This document shows, one piece after another, positions 11,132-22,262 of a stretch of 64,000 nucleotides of DNA. The notes under the pieces were generated by a model that was not told the origin of the DNA, did not search any database, and saw only the letters and a program-made list of their open reading frames with translations. The position numbers and the translations under genes are program-made. The stretch is from Phyto melanocephala (taxonomy: Eukaryota > Arthropoda > Insecta > Diptera > Rhinophoridae), in assembly GCA_941918925.1 (NCBI GenBank), contig OW799234.1, positions 121,451,895 through 121,515,894 on the forward strand. Direction: 5' to 3'. Each line of letters starts with the position of its first letter. Positions within the stretch are counted from its first letter, which is position 1.

Positions 11132-11860
11132 TTAACCTTCATAGGGTCTTCGGGTCAAATTTGACCCATTTTGGAAATAAATTTTAATTTTTTCTATAAG
11201 TAGGGGGTTTAGATTTTAGATATTTTGTGACTTTTATTTAATCTTAAATGTTAACAAATACTTTTGGTTTTTATAAAAATGTATTGGCAAAAAAAATTTA
11301 TACAGTTTTTAGCACTTAAGATCTGCGGGCCTTAAGTTGTATTTAGCAATATTTTAGATCTATCAGCTTATAATGCTTTTATATTATTCATATCGGCTAA
11401 CATTGGTTAGAATGAGAACTGTTTTCTAAAAGTTGGCGTTTTTTGCAAAACTTAGTTTTACAGCTTGCCACGCCATATATAAAGCAGCGAAACAGAAACA
11501 GCAGCCGTTGTCTTCAACCAAATGTAAATATGTGAACCAGATAAATGCTTAGACAAGGGAGTCGATGTCAATTATGTCCCACAACAGAATATAAAACGCC
11601 ATATACATATATGCTGCACTTGTAAAAAGATTGTATGCAAGCAGCACTCTAAAAAATCATTTTATATAACCGATGTAATAATTAGTAATTAAATATGTAT
11701 AATAGGAATTCTCTTAATTGCAGACATTTCTTTAATACTTGAATTAAATTTTTTTTTTTAATAAACATATGTATGCAACAAAAAAATTACTAATTAAATA
11801 AAACAATTGTTTTAATACTGCTTTTTTTAACTGGGTCAAATTTGACCCAAAGAACGTTAA
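11132..11860. mobile_element. piggyBac-like MITE flanked by TTAA
   Basis: TTAA at 11132-11135 is followed by CCTTCATAGGGTCTTC and the 16-base palindrome GGGTCAAATTTGACCC. At the right end the same palindrome is followed by AAAGAACG and TTAA (11857-11860). TTAA target sites and GGGTCAA-type subterminal repeats are typical of piggyBac-related elements. The inside is AT-rich with no transposase. Just outside the right TTAA, at about 11873, GAGGACTCTATGAAAG is an inverted match to the left terminus. The true right end may therefore be displaced. Confidence 0.7.
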
Positions 11861-11936
11861 CCTAAGTAATATTTGAGGACTCTATGAAAGTCAAGGAAAA
11901 GGAATGGTAATGATATCAAATATTGTACATAGATAC

Positions 11937-14900
11937 TAGGGTGATCGATTATTCGACTTTTTTAAGAAACCGGGTTTCAAATAGTTTGAAATTTAGAATT
12001 TAAGAAAAAACCGGTTGCTATTTTGAAAATTGAGAAAAAATCGGTTAACCGGTTCGAATATATTAAATACTAGCCAAACCCGGTGCGCATTGCTACGCCC
12101 CTTAATGAATCGAAATGCATTCTGAATTTTAATTGAATATCAAGTGCAAAACCTAAAAATTATAATTTTTTTTATGGGCGTGGCATTGCCCACTTTTCTA
12201 ATCACGAAATTGTAAAGTCGTAACAGCTCAATATGTGTGCAAAGTTTCAGAAGAATCGGACCAGCGCAAGTACCTCAAAATTATAATCGTTTTTATGGGC
12301 GTGGCCCTGCCCACTTTTCTTATCACAAAATTGTAAAGTCATAACAGGTCAATATGTGTGCATAGTTTCAGCATAATCGGTCGAGTTCAAGTACCTCAAG
12401 TGATACCTTTTTTTATGGGCGTAGCACTGCCCACTTTTCTAATCACCAAATCACAGCTTAGTATGTGTGCAAGGTTTCAGAAAAATCGGTTCAATGCAAG
12501 TACCTCAAAATTAAAACTTTTTTAGGGGCGTGGCCCCGCCCACTTTTCTTATCACGAAATTATTTAGTCATGACAGCTCGATATGTGTGCAAAGTTTCAG
12601 AAAAATCGGTCAAGTGCAAGCAGCTAAAACTGATAACTAATTTTTATGGGCGTGGCCCCGCCTACTTTTTTCCACCCATAAACACTCTCTGGTATGTGTA
12701 AAACAACTTGCCAAAGTTTGAGTCCGATCGGTTTTACAGTTTCGGAGTCTATAGCTAACACACACACACACACACAGAGTTTCACTTTTATATTTTTACT
12801 AGCCAAACCCGGCGCGCGTTGCTACGCCCCTTAATGAATCGAAATGCATTCTGAATTTTAATTGAATATCAAGTGAAAAAACCAAAAAATTTTATTTTTT
12901 TATGGGCGTGGCATTGCCCACTTTTCTAGTCACAAAATTGTAAAGTCATAACAGCTCAATATGTGTGCAAAGTTTCAGAAGAATCGGACCAGTGCAAGTA
13001 CCTCAAAATTAAAATTGTTTTTATGGGCGTGGCCCTGCCCACTTTTTTTATCACGAAATTGTAAAGTCATAACAGCTCAATATGTGTGCAAAGTTTCAGA
13101 ATAATCGGTCAAGTGCAAGTACTTCAAAATGATACCTTTTTTTATGGGCGTGGCTCTGCCCACTTTTCTAATCACGAAATTTTTAAGTCATGACAGCTCA
13201 ATATGTGTGCAAAGTTTCAGAAAAATCAGTCTGGTGCAAATACCTCAAAATTATAGCCTTTTTTTATGGGCGTGGCCCCGCCCAATTTTTTAGTCACAAA
13301 ATTATAAAGTCACAACAGCTTAATATGTGTGCACAGTTTCAGAAAAATCGGTCTAGTGCAAGTGCCTCAAAATTAAAACTTTTTTAGGGGCGTGGCCCCG
13401 CCCACTTTACTTATCTCGAAATTATTTAGTCATGACAGCTCGATATGTGTACAAAGTTTCAGAAAAATCGGTCAAGTGCAAGTAGCTAAAACTGATAACT
13501 AATTTTTTATGGGCGTGGCCCCGCCCACTTTTTTTCATCCATAAACACTCCCCGGTATGTGTACAACAACATACCAAAGTTTGAGCCCGATCGGTTTTAC
13601 AGTTTCAGAGTCTATAGCTAACACACACACACACACACACAGAGTTTCACTTTTATATATATAGATACTAGCCAAACCCGGCACGCGTTGCTACGCCCCT
13701 TAATAAATCGAAATGCATTCTGAATTTTAATTGAATATCAAGTGAAAAAACCTAAAAATTTTATTTTTTTATGGGCGTGGCATTGCCCACTTTTCTAGTC
13801 ACAAAATTGTAAAGTCATAACAGCTCAATATGTGTGCAAAGTTTCAGAAGAATCGGACCAGTGCAAGTACCTCAAAATTAAAATTGTTTTTATGGGCGTG
13901 GTCCTGCCCACTTTTTTTATCACGAAATTGTAAAGTCATAACAGCTCAATATGTGTGCAAAATTTCAGAATAATAGTCCAGTGCAAGTACCTCAAAATGA
14001 TACCTTTTTTTTTATGGGCGCGGCACTGCCCACTTTTCTAATCTTGAAATTATTTAGTCATAACAGCTCAATATGTGTGCAAAGTTTCAGAAAAATCGGT
14101 CTGATGCAAGTACCTCAAAATTATAGCCTTTTTTTATGGGCGTGGCCCCGCCCACTTTTTTAATCACGAAGTTATAAAGTCACGACAGCTTAATTTGTGT
14201 GCAAAGTTTCAGAAAAATCGGTCCAGTGCAAGTACCTCAAAGTTAAAACTTTTTTAGGGGCGTGGCCCCGCCCACTTTTCTTATCACGAAATTATTTAGT
14301 CATGACAGCTCGATATGTGTGCAAAGTTTCAGAAAAATCGGTCAAGTGCAAGTAGCTAAAACTGATAACTAATTTTTTATGGGCGTGGCTCCGCCCACTT
14401 TTTCAATCACGAAGTTATAAAGTCACGACAGCTTAATTTGTGTGCAAAGTTTCAGAAAAATCGGTCCAGTGCAAGTACCTCAAAGTTAAAACTTTTTTAG
14501 GGGCGTGGCCCCGCCCACTTTTCTTATCACGAAATTATTTAGTCATGACAGCTCGATATGTGTGCAAAGTTTCAGAAAAATCGGTCAAGTGCAAGCAGCT
14601 AAAACTGATAACTAATTTTTATGGGCGTGGCCCCGCCTACTTTTTTCCACCCATAAACACTCTCTGGTATGTGTAAAACAACTTGCCAAAGTTTGAGTCC
14701 GATCGGTTTTACAGTTTCGGAGTCTATAGCTAACACACACACACACAGAGTTTCACTTTTATATTTTTACTAGCCAATCCCGGCGCGCGTTGCTAAGCCC
14801 CTTTATGAATTTTAATCGCATTCTAAATTTTAATCGAATATCAAGTGCAAGGCTAAAAACTATAACTTTTTCTTTATAAGCGTGGCACTGCCCACTTTTC

Positions 14901-16503
14901 TAATTACGAAACTGTATAGTCATGACAGCTCAATATGTGTGCAAAGTTTCAGAAAAATCGGTCCAGTGTAAGTACCTCAAAATGATACCTTTTTTTATGG
15001 GCGTGGCACTGCCCACTTTTCTAAATACGAAACTGTATACTCATGACAACTCAATATGTGTGCAAAGTTTCAGAAAAATCGGTCCAGTGCAAGTACCTCA
15101 AAATGATACCTTTTTTTTAATGGGCGTGGCACTGCCCACTTTTCTAATGAGGAAAGTGTAAAGTCATGATAGCTCAGTATGTTTGCAAGGTTTCAGAAAA
15201 TTCGGTCCAGTGCAAGTAGCTAAAACTGATAACTAATTTTTAATGGGCGTGGCCCCGCCCACTTTTTCAATCACGAAATTATAAAGCCATGACAGCTCAA
15301 TATGTGTGCAATGTTTCAGAAAAATCGGTCCAGTGCAAGTACCTAAAAATTAAAACTTTTTTAGGGGCGTGGCCCCGCCCACTTTTCTTATCACGAAATT
15401 ATTTAGTCATGACAGCTCGATATGTGTGCAAAGTTTCAGAAAAATCGGTCTGGTGCAAGTAGCTAAAACTGATAACTAATTTTTTATGGGCGTGGCTCCG
15501 CCCACTTTTTTTCACCCATAAACACTCCCTGGTATGTGTACAACAACTTACCAAAGTTTGAGCCCGATCGGTTTTACAGTTTCGGAGTCTATAGCTAACA
15601 CACACACACAGAGTTTCACTTTTATATATATAGATAGATAGATAGATAGATAATATTTAAAGAAAAAATTAAAGATTATTGTTAAAAAGTTTATAATAAA
15701 AGTTATATCTAAATATGAACTTTTTACGGTTTATATAAAGACGTTTGGCTGCACAATTACACAACCACAATTACTTGAATTTAAGGAAAAAAGGTACTCT
15801 TTGCAAGTGAAATAAATAAATAAATACAATAAATTAATACATAAAAAAATAAGATTTTTTATAAGTTTTCGTTTCTCCTTCTGTAAATTTTTTTAATATT
15901 AAATAGATCTTTTAAACTAATATGCACTAACGTATTTTGTTTGAAATGATTTCTGTAATTTGAAAAACATTTTAAAGGCTAGGGAGAAAATCTTTCTTAT
16001 ACCCCTGACAGACATATAAATATAGGCAAGAACTAGTTTGTTCGATGGTTTAATTGAAATTTAAGTTGAAAGACACTCAATGCCATTAATTAAAGGAAGG
16101 AGAGATTATTGGTTTTTCTTTATTGTAAGTAAGTTTATGCTTCAATTAACTTTAACTCTAGATTTATTATTTATTATTTTTAACGTTATATTTATATCAT
16201 ATAAAAAAAAGTAATATTTAAGCTCAATTATTTTTCTTATTTTATATTTGTTTTTTAAACAACAGACAAATTCCTTACAATTTAATAGTTTTTATTTTCT
16301 GGTTTTTGGAAACTTTTCGCGTACTAAATATATTATGGTACGATTGGTTACAAAGATATATGAAAATTAACTTAAAAAATAAAAAACCGGTTTTTCGGAT
16401 AAAAAAAAACGGTGTATTCGAAAAAACAGTACTTAAAAAAACCGCCAGCTAAAGGGGAAAACCCGGGTCTTCTACCGGTTGTAAAACCGAGGCGATCACC
16501 CTA
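11937..16503 (-). mobile_element. hAT-like non-autonomous element, copy 2, interrupted
   Basis: It is bounded by perfect 8-bp duplications ATAGATAC (11929-11936 and 16504-16511). The termini are TAGGGTGATCG and CGATCACCCTA. The sequence from 11937 to about 12067 and from 15653 to 16503 matches the reverse complement of copy 1 (7916-8915) almost end to end. The 3.6-kb repeat block at 12069-15652 has been inserted inside it. Removing the insert leaves about 983 bp, the expected length. No coding capacity. Confidence 0.9.
12069..15652 (+). repeat. GC-box tandem array, four higher-order copies
   Basis: About 25 units with a period near 120 bp, each holding a near-palindromic GGGCGTGGC-NC-GCCCA box and then a GTGTGCAAAGTTTCAGAA segment and an ATCGGTC-AGTGCAAGTAC segment. 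Units are grouped in four head-to-tail copies starting at 12069, 12798, 13667 and 14769, with about 5, 6, 8 and 6 boxes. Each copy begins ACTAGCCAAACCCGGCGCGC, or a close variant. Each ends with a trailer containing CCGATCGGTTTTACAGTTTC and a (CA)n run; the whole block ends in (GATA)n. Several 60-79-codon frames inside are repeat artefacts. A microsatellite tail and this type of wording recall RTE-like retroposon ends, but the class is unknown to me. Confidence 0.9.
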
Positions 16504-16511
16504 ATAGATAC

Positions 16512-17149
16512 ACTCTGCAGTTTAACTTCGAAAACAGCAAATTATATGGAAGGCATATTGAACAAAAAGCACACGATACGTCAAAGTTTTGAAGGAATTT
16601 CGTGGATTATTATTACAAATATTTCTTTATATAGAAAAGTTTTTACAACAAAAAAATATTAAAAATAAATAAAATTTTTTAAAGGCTAAAAACTAAAACT
16701 ATGTTAAAATTAAAACAAAACAACAGGAAAATTAAATTATTAACACATAAAAAAATGGAAATTTTACAAAAATTCTAAATATTTCTCTAGAGAAAGATAA
16801 ATTGATTTTCGCCTTTTTCTCACGACATAGATTTATTGAACAATTTTTTTACTGTGAGAAATATTTAAAAATTTTTTTATTTCAAGTTTTGCAAATACTG
16901 GGAGGACCAAAAGTTAAATGACTTTTTCGTTGAACAAAATGGATATTTTTTATTCAAAATCTAAAAAATAATGTCATCTAAATGTCTTCTTGTTAGCATC
17001 ACAATAACTAGTTTTAAAACATTTTTATAACATCTTTTAAGGTTTGTGGCTGTAGCGTTCAAATTGCTGCATCAATATTGGCCTAGAATACAAAGATGTC
17101 TTTGCTTTGTTTACTTCGTTTAAATAACCCAAAAATAAAGCAAAAAATA
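16512..17149. other. AT-rich non-coding stretch
   Basis: No gene or complete element. The DNA is AT-rich with runs of A and T, and no paired inverted repeats were noticed. Confidence 0.4.
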
Positions 17150-17655
17150 AAACACTATAAAAAATGTATAATCCAGATGGAATCCACTACAAAATGGAGT
17201 ACAAAAAATTCATATATCGGTCAAAGCGCTTAATCAAAAATGTACCTCCATCATACCCTTCAATATTGATATCAAAGAAAAGAACACTGTAAAGCCCAAG
17301 ATGGAGTCCTAAATATACTAGCGGATATAAGGGTCAAATATATGTAGCAACTATGGCTTTGTTCTTTTTAAACTCCACAATATTAGTATCAAATCCGTAA
17401 TAAAATAGGGGATATTTTTTGTTCCATTTTGTACCCAATAATTAATATGGGCATCATATGAGAAGGGTTGGCTGGTAGAATAGAGCTAAATTATTAAAAA
17501 TTTAAAATTAAAGATGTCATCGGAAATAACAACGCAAAAGGCTTATAACAATAAGGCTAAAACAACGTTACGCTAAAATATATACCTGTGTTACATGATG
17601 GTGAAGCGCATTATCAGATTCGGCACGTTCGATAAAAGCACTCTTACTTATATAA
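17150..17655 (+). mobile_element. mini-me/Helentron-like element, 3' half
   Basis: The block with CCAAGATGGAGTCC (about 17298) and CAACTATGGCTTTG (about 17348) is the reverse of the block seen at 9239-9545. It is followed by the 3' terminus GATTCGGCACGTTCGATAAA and CACTCTTACTTAT (17614-17651). The hairpin has decayed. This copy links the inner block and the hairpin end in one element. Confidence 0.55.
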
Positions 17656-19687
17656 AAATAAAAATTGTATCAAATTATTTTATTGTAAAGCAAGAGCATG
17701 AAAAGTATTTATTAAATGCCGTAAAAAACTTAAACCAAAGTAAATTATTGCAATTGTTTTAATAAATATCTTCTTTTTTTCTGTTTGTCCTTTAAACATT
17801 TTTCTCCTACCCTTTTTCCTCGATAAAAACTTAGGCATTCTAACTTAAATTCTCACAAACTAACCTCCCATGATAGTAATTTGTAGTGACACATACTCCA
17901 AGGGACCAACCAACACATAGCAAATAGATTCACAATCATACTTACATACACATTCAAGCAAAAAACAGTGAAAGAAGAAACATTACAGTCAGCACTTTTG
18001 ATGATGTCTGGCTGCTGCTGCCGCATATAAATACACTTCCTTAAAAAAACACTCAATACAATTGTCCTTTAGTAGGAGTTAAATTAAATTAATTTTTATA
18101 AATTCTAAACCTTGTACTAATGTATGTTTGCCCTTTACCTAGGAATTCCTATTAGATGGTTTTTTGTATCAAAGTAAGTTGGCGAGATAAATGCAGACTC
18201 ATTTCAACAACAATGTGTAAATTACTTGTTTTTTCCTCTTCCGTTTTGTTTTAATATAGAAAGAGAAGCGTTTCAAAAATCTGTAACCTTAAGTCAGACA
18301 GTTGAACTGTGAAACATTGTACGAATATTAGAAGGCGTGAAGCTGCTTAAGTATTGTTGGGTGGGCCCTTTGAAATGTTAAAAGAGAGTGAGTACAAAAA
18401 ATAACATTGTCATCATGTTTTGTGATTTTTTGGGTTTTTTTTTTTTAGTTTACCGAAGCGAATGTAAAAAGATTTAAACCTTTAAGCTTATGAAACCAAA
18501 CTAGCTTCTTCATATTCCAAATCATAAAAGATGTATGCGTGATATACTTTTTAAGAATAGTGTGGTGGTTTTAGTAACTCTGAATGCAAGGGAAAAGTAG
18601 ATGATGAAAAATGTTATATTTTGAGGAAAGTTTTGCCAAAACTTTTAGTAAAATCAAAACAATATATTAAAAGTTATTATACCTAGATATATCTCATAAG
18701 CTGAACTGATCACAGGAATCATCATTCACAAATTGTGGTCACATAAAATCGGTGATCATGGTAAGATTAAGCAACTTATTCATTATAAATGAAAACGATC
18801 GGGAAATGACTTTGCTGAAAAAGGGTTTCTTTTGAAAAACGCTTTCTGATTCTTAAATGAGTTAAACTTGAAAAATAAAGTGCAAAGTGTTTTTGACTAG
18901 GAATTGTTGTTCAAGACTCATGCTTAACATTTTTCTATACAGCGGCCTTGTTTAAGTACCTTAATTCAGCCACTAAAACCAAATTTTCTAGATCTTTTAA
19001 CAGCTACGTATGCGTGAGTCTCCAGATATTTAAATAGTGCATCGTGATCTCCAAAGAAGACTGTTCAGAAAACTATCTGCTTAAATTCTACTAAGCGGTA
19101 CAGTAAAAACTTCACCCTCATTAGTAAATTTTACTACGTTGCTTGGGAGTGTACTGTTTCATGATCACAAAGTCTGTCCAAAAAATTTTAAAAGATTATA
19201 GCAGATCTCGATATTTAAACATTTGCTGCCTTAATCATAAACAATCAAACTATATTCGGCGGTGTCGAATTTTTTATACCCACCAACAATTCTGTGTACT
19301 TTTCTAGCACAAATTTGCATAAAAATGTCGATTTCTAAAAACACGTATCATACGATAATTTCGCGGACAGGGGTCAACATGCAAAGTGAAAAAAACGTAA
19401 ATACTTATAAATATATTTTTGGTTACTAAACGTTAATAAACTGTTTGCTTTTAAAAACTTTGATAAAGTTGAAAATTATAAAAGTGTACACTAATGCTCA
19501 AATTGGCATGTTGTGCTCTCTTAGTCTTTTCAATTCTTGCTTATAAGTTTTTCATAAAAGTATCATTTCTTTTGAAAAATTGTCATTCGATGATGTGAAC
19601 AAACTCGACTGTTTGAACTACCTTGGCGAAAATTAGCTCACGTTATGTAAACAATTCTAGGTTTGTGTAAATCATTAAAAAATTGTT
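17656..19687. other. AT-rich non-coding stretch
   Basis: No gene. At 19245-19290 a decayed TATTCGGCGGTGTCGAA hairpin, followed by TATACCCACC, looks like another mini-me-type terminus. Nothing else was recognised. The 67-codon frame at 17853-18056 has no motif. Confidence 0.4.
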
Positions 19688-19699
19688 ATTTGTACATTA

Positions 19700-20568
19700 G
19701 GTAGGTAGGTAGGTAGGTAGGAAAAGGGGATGCAGAAAGCAGTATCTGCCCCTACACCCACACTCGGAGACCAATAAGGTCCATTGCGTTACCCTTTCAT
19801 GTATTAAGGATAGAAAAAAGAGAGAGAGAGAGAGAAAGTTTCTAAAGACATATTACAAGAGAAAATAATAAAAATAAAAAAAAAAGAGTTACTAGGAAAT
19901 AAAATAGAAGAAAGAAAAACATATTCTCTACGAGCCCCATTGCATGTTCACTAGCCACCCGATCCCCATGATAATATTCCCCAGCTTGCACTTTGAAACA
20001 TCACCCAACTCATCGTGGAATCGTTTACCTAACCACTTTAGCCTGTGATTATGTAGCCTTGGGCAGTGACAGACAATGTGTTCCACAGTTTCCAACTCCT
20101 CCTCATCCTCACACATCCTACAATAATCCGGAGTGTCGCGATCCCATTTACTAATCCTAGCCCTCACAGGACAGTGCCCTGTTAAAACTCCAATAGTGGC
20201 TCTCAGACATACCCTACCCAGGCCCAGAAGAACCGTAGAGTCCGCTGAGTTTAACCTGGTCCATAAAGCCCTTGACACTCTGCAGTCTCTTCTGTCCCTC
20301 CACGCCATATCGGTCCTGTCAGATACCCACGCCCTGATACGCCCAAAATAGTATCCTAACGGAGGTCTCACCATGTCCTCTTCGCTCGTCGAAACCAATG
20401 CCGATCCACCGCGCGCAAGTTCGTCAGCAATTTCATTGCCGACGATTCCATTGTGCCCTGGTACCCAACACAGTCTGACATCGAAGAGGTTCATGATCCT
20501 ATTGAGTGCCCTCCTACACTTGTCAACCAACCTCGACTTGACATAATGTCCCTTCAAGGCCTTGAGCG
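19700..20568 (-). mobile_element. 5'-truncated LINE with 12-bp target duplication
   Basis: The insertion is flanked by perfect copies of ATTTGTACATTA (19688-19699 and 20569-20580). Its 3' end, on the left, is a (CCTA)n tail on the minus strand, preceded by a 3' UTR holding a (CT)n/(GA)n run near 19819-19836. It encodes only the end of the LINE ORF. The perfect duplication and intact frame indicate a young insertion. RNase H plus a C-terminal Cys/His motif fits the I/LOA group of non-LTR retrotransposons. Confidence 0.9.
19928..20568 (-). pseudogene. LINE ORF2 C-terminus: RNase H end plus Cys/His motif
   Basis: The open frame runs 216 codons from an ATG at 20578, but that ATG and the next few codons lie in the duplicated target site. 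They are not part of the element. Residues 38-57 read WVPGHNGIVGNEIADELARG, the last catalytic block of RNase H. Residues 153-172 hold C153, C156, H167, C170 and C172 of the C-terminal Cys/His motif (HIVCHCPRL). There is no internal stop. The reverse transcriptase and endonuclease are absent, so it cannot move on its own. Confidence 0.85.
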
Positions 20569-20878
20569 ATTTGTACATTACTATTTTCCAATTTTATAAA
20601 TTATGGTTGGTAAACATTGTATGACAGAATTCAAAGCTTCATTAACATTAACACATCTGGATGTGAAAATATGAAGTTTTGGAAACCAGCTAAAAACTAT
20701 ACAAATGTTCAGAGTTTTACTTAATTAATTTATATTTTCTGAAAAAATATTACAGGTACGCTATTCCTATTTGAAAGGTTATTAGATTGCTTTTGTTTTC
20801 ATTTAAAACATGACTTTTTGTTGGTACGGTAATTTTGCGTGACATATAACACGGAAGGCCATGTTTGTGAAAGCGCCG

Positions 20879-22262
20879 CACAGTGAAACAGCCCTAAAGT
20901 AACCGCGGCAAAAAATGGTTTTTGGCATGTCGTCCAATTTGGATGAATATTTCACAGTATATTAACAGATATATGAGCAACAATTCCCTGAAATTTCAGC
21001 CTCACAACTTCATTACTTTTTGGTCTAGAGCAAGTCAAAGTTGAGGTATGCGAACGTGCTTGAGATATGTTAGTTCAATATGTAATATTCAAAAGCTTAT
21101 CAATAAAAAAATACATAATAAATAAAACTTTAAAGTATTTTTTTAATTAATCTAGTTGTTGTAGAACAAGTAGATAAAAAAATAAATTTAAAAAAGAAAC
21201 ACAAAACAACATTTCTTTACAACAGAATTGTGGTGTAAAAATTGAACATTTTGCATTTTCAATGGACTAGGCAATATAGAGCAGCCATTCGCCCTAGGTG
21301 CAGACTTATATCAAATGAAAGATTGAAGTCTCAGCTTTTATTTAAAGTAAAGAACATATAGCAAAAGTTTGCAAAAGTATTTTAAAGATACAAAAAACTA
21401 CAAAAAATACGCAACGCGCACATTCTGTCGCTATACGTATGTTAGCATGCAATAGCATGTTTACAAATTTTTACTTTTATTTTTTTTAATTGTTTGTTGG
21501 ATATTTTATTTTGTGCTCACAAACTTTTCAAAAACAAACTGTAAAATAATATTACATTGTGGTTGTTTTAAATATTAGTGATCAAAAACCGGTAATTGCA
21601 TTTATAGTATGTTTAATTAACAATCTATTTGAGAGTGCAAGTTTATACAAGTTTATATAAAGTGTTAAAAAAAGTTTACAAGGTCATGGCTAATTCAATA
21701 ATTTGTTATACTGCAATTTCTGATATTTGGATCGATAGCAATAAAGATACTGATGTTGTTGTTGGTGTCATATCAACAAATTTTAATGAAATGTCAGTCT
21801 TAATTATCAAAATTATTATTGATAGAATGAAAAAAAAAATTTTTCTTTTTTATTGCATTTCAATGTGAGGTGGGCGTAATAGTGGGCGTTTTATTGTAAT
21901 TTTTGCATGAAACATTTTAAATGATATAAATTACAGTAATATCAAATTTGAAGGTTGTACATAAAATATTTTAGAAAATATGGAAACTTTTTATGTTGAG
22001 GTTGTATTTGTGGTGGGGGTAAAAGTCGGCTTAAGTTCAAAACTTTATTCCGAGAATGTTTGTAACAATATAACATTCAAGTACATAAAAATTCAAAGTT
22101 ACACCTGAAGTTTTAGGACAATACGGCATTTTACAAATTTCGATTGTATGGGAGGTGGGCGTAAAAGTTTTTTTAACTGGAATTGTCTTAAAAATAACCT
22201 GTGAAAATTTTCAGAACTCTGCAATGACTCCTTGTATTTAATGCCGGCGTTGTCTCACTGTG
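20879..22262. mobile_element. 1.4-kb element with CACAGTG termini (Transib-like?)
   Basis: The left end reads CACAGTGAAACAGCC (20879) and the right end, inverted, reads CACAGTGAGACAACGCC (22262). GCGCCG lies outside both ends, directly at the left and one base away at the right. Transib elements and RAG recombination signals use a CACAGTG or CACAATG heptamer and 5-bp GC-rich target duplications, so a relation is possible. Inside, GTGGGCGTAA-type blocks recur at about 21870 and 22150, with a related GTGGGGGTAA near 22013, spaced about 140 bp. No transposase was recognised. The repeats are short, about 13 bases, so chance cannot be ruled out. Confidence 0.45.

Noticed and set aside
12465..15161. 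Several near-identical 60-79-codon frames, some beginning MCKVSEKSV
   Set aside because: They arise from the 120-bp tandem unit being nearly a multiple of three; the frames follow the repeat and not a gene.
12069..15652. Regularly spaced repeats resembling a CRISPR array
   Set aside because: Units are about 120 bp of homologous sequence with no unique spacers, the DNA is eukaryotic, and there are no cas genes.
20133..20351. 72-codon plus-strand frame
   Set aside because: Antisense to the intact LINE RNase H frame.
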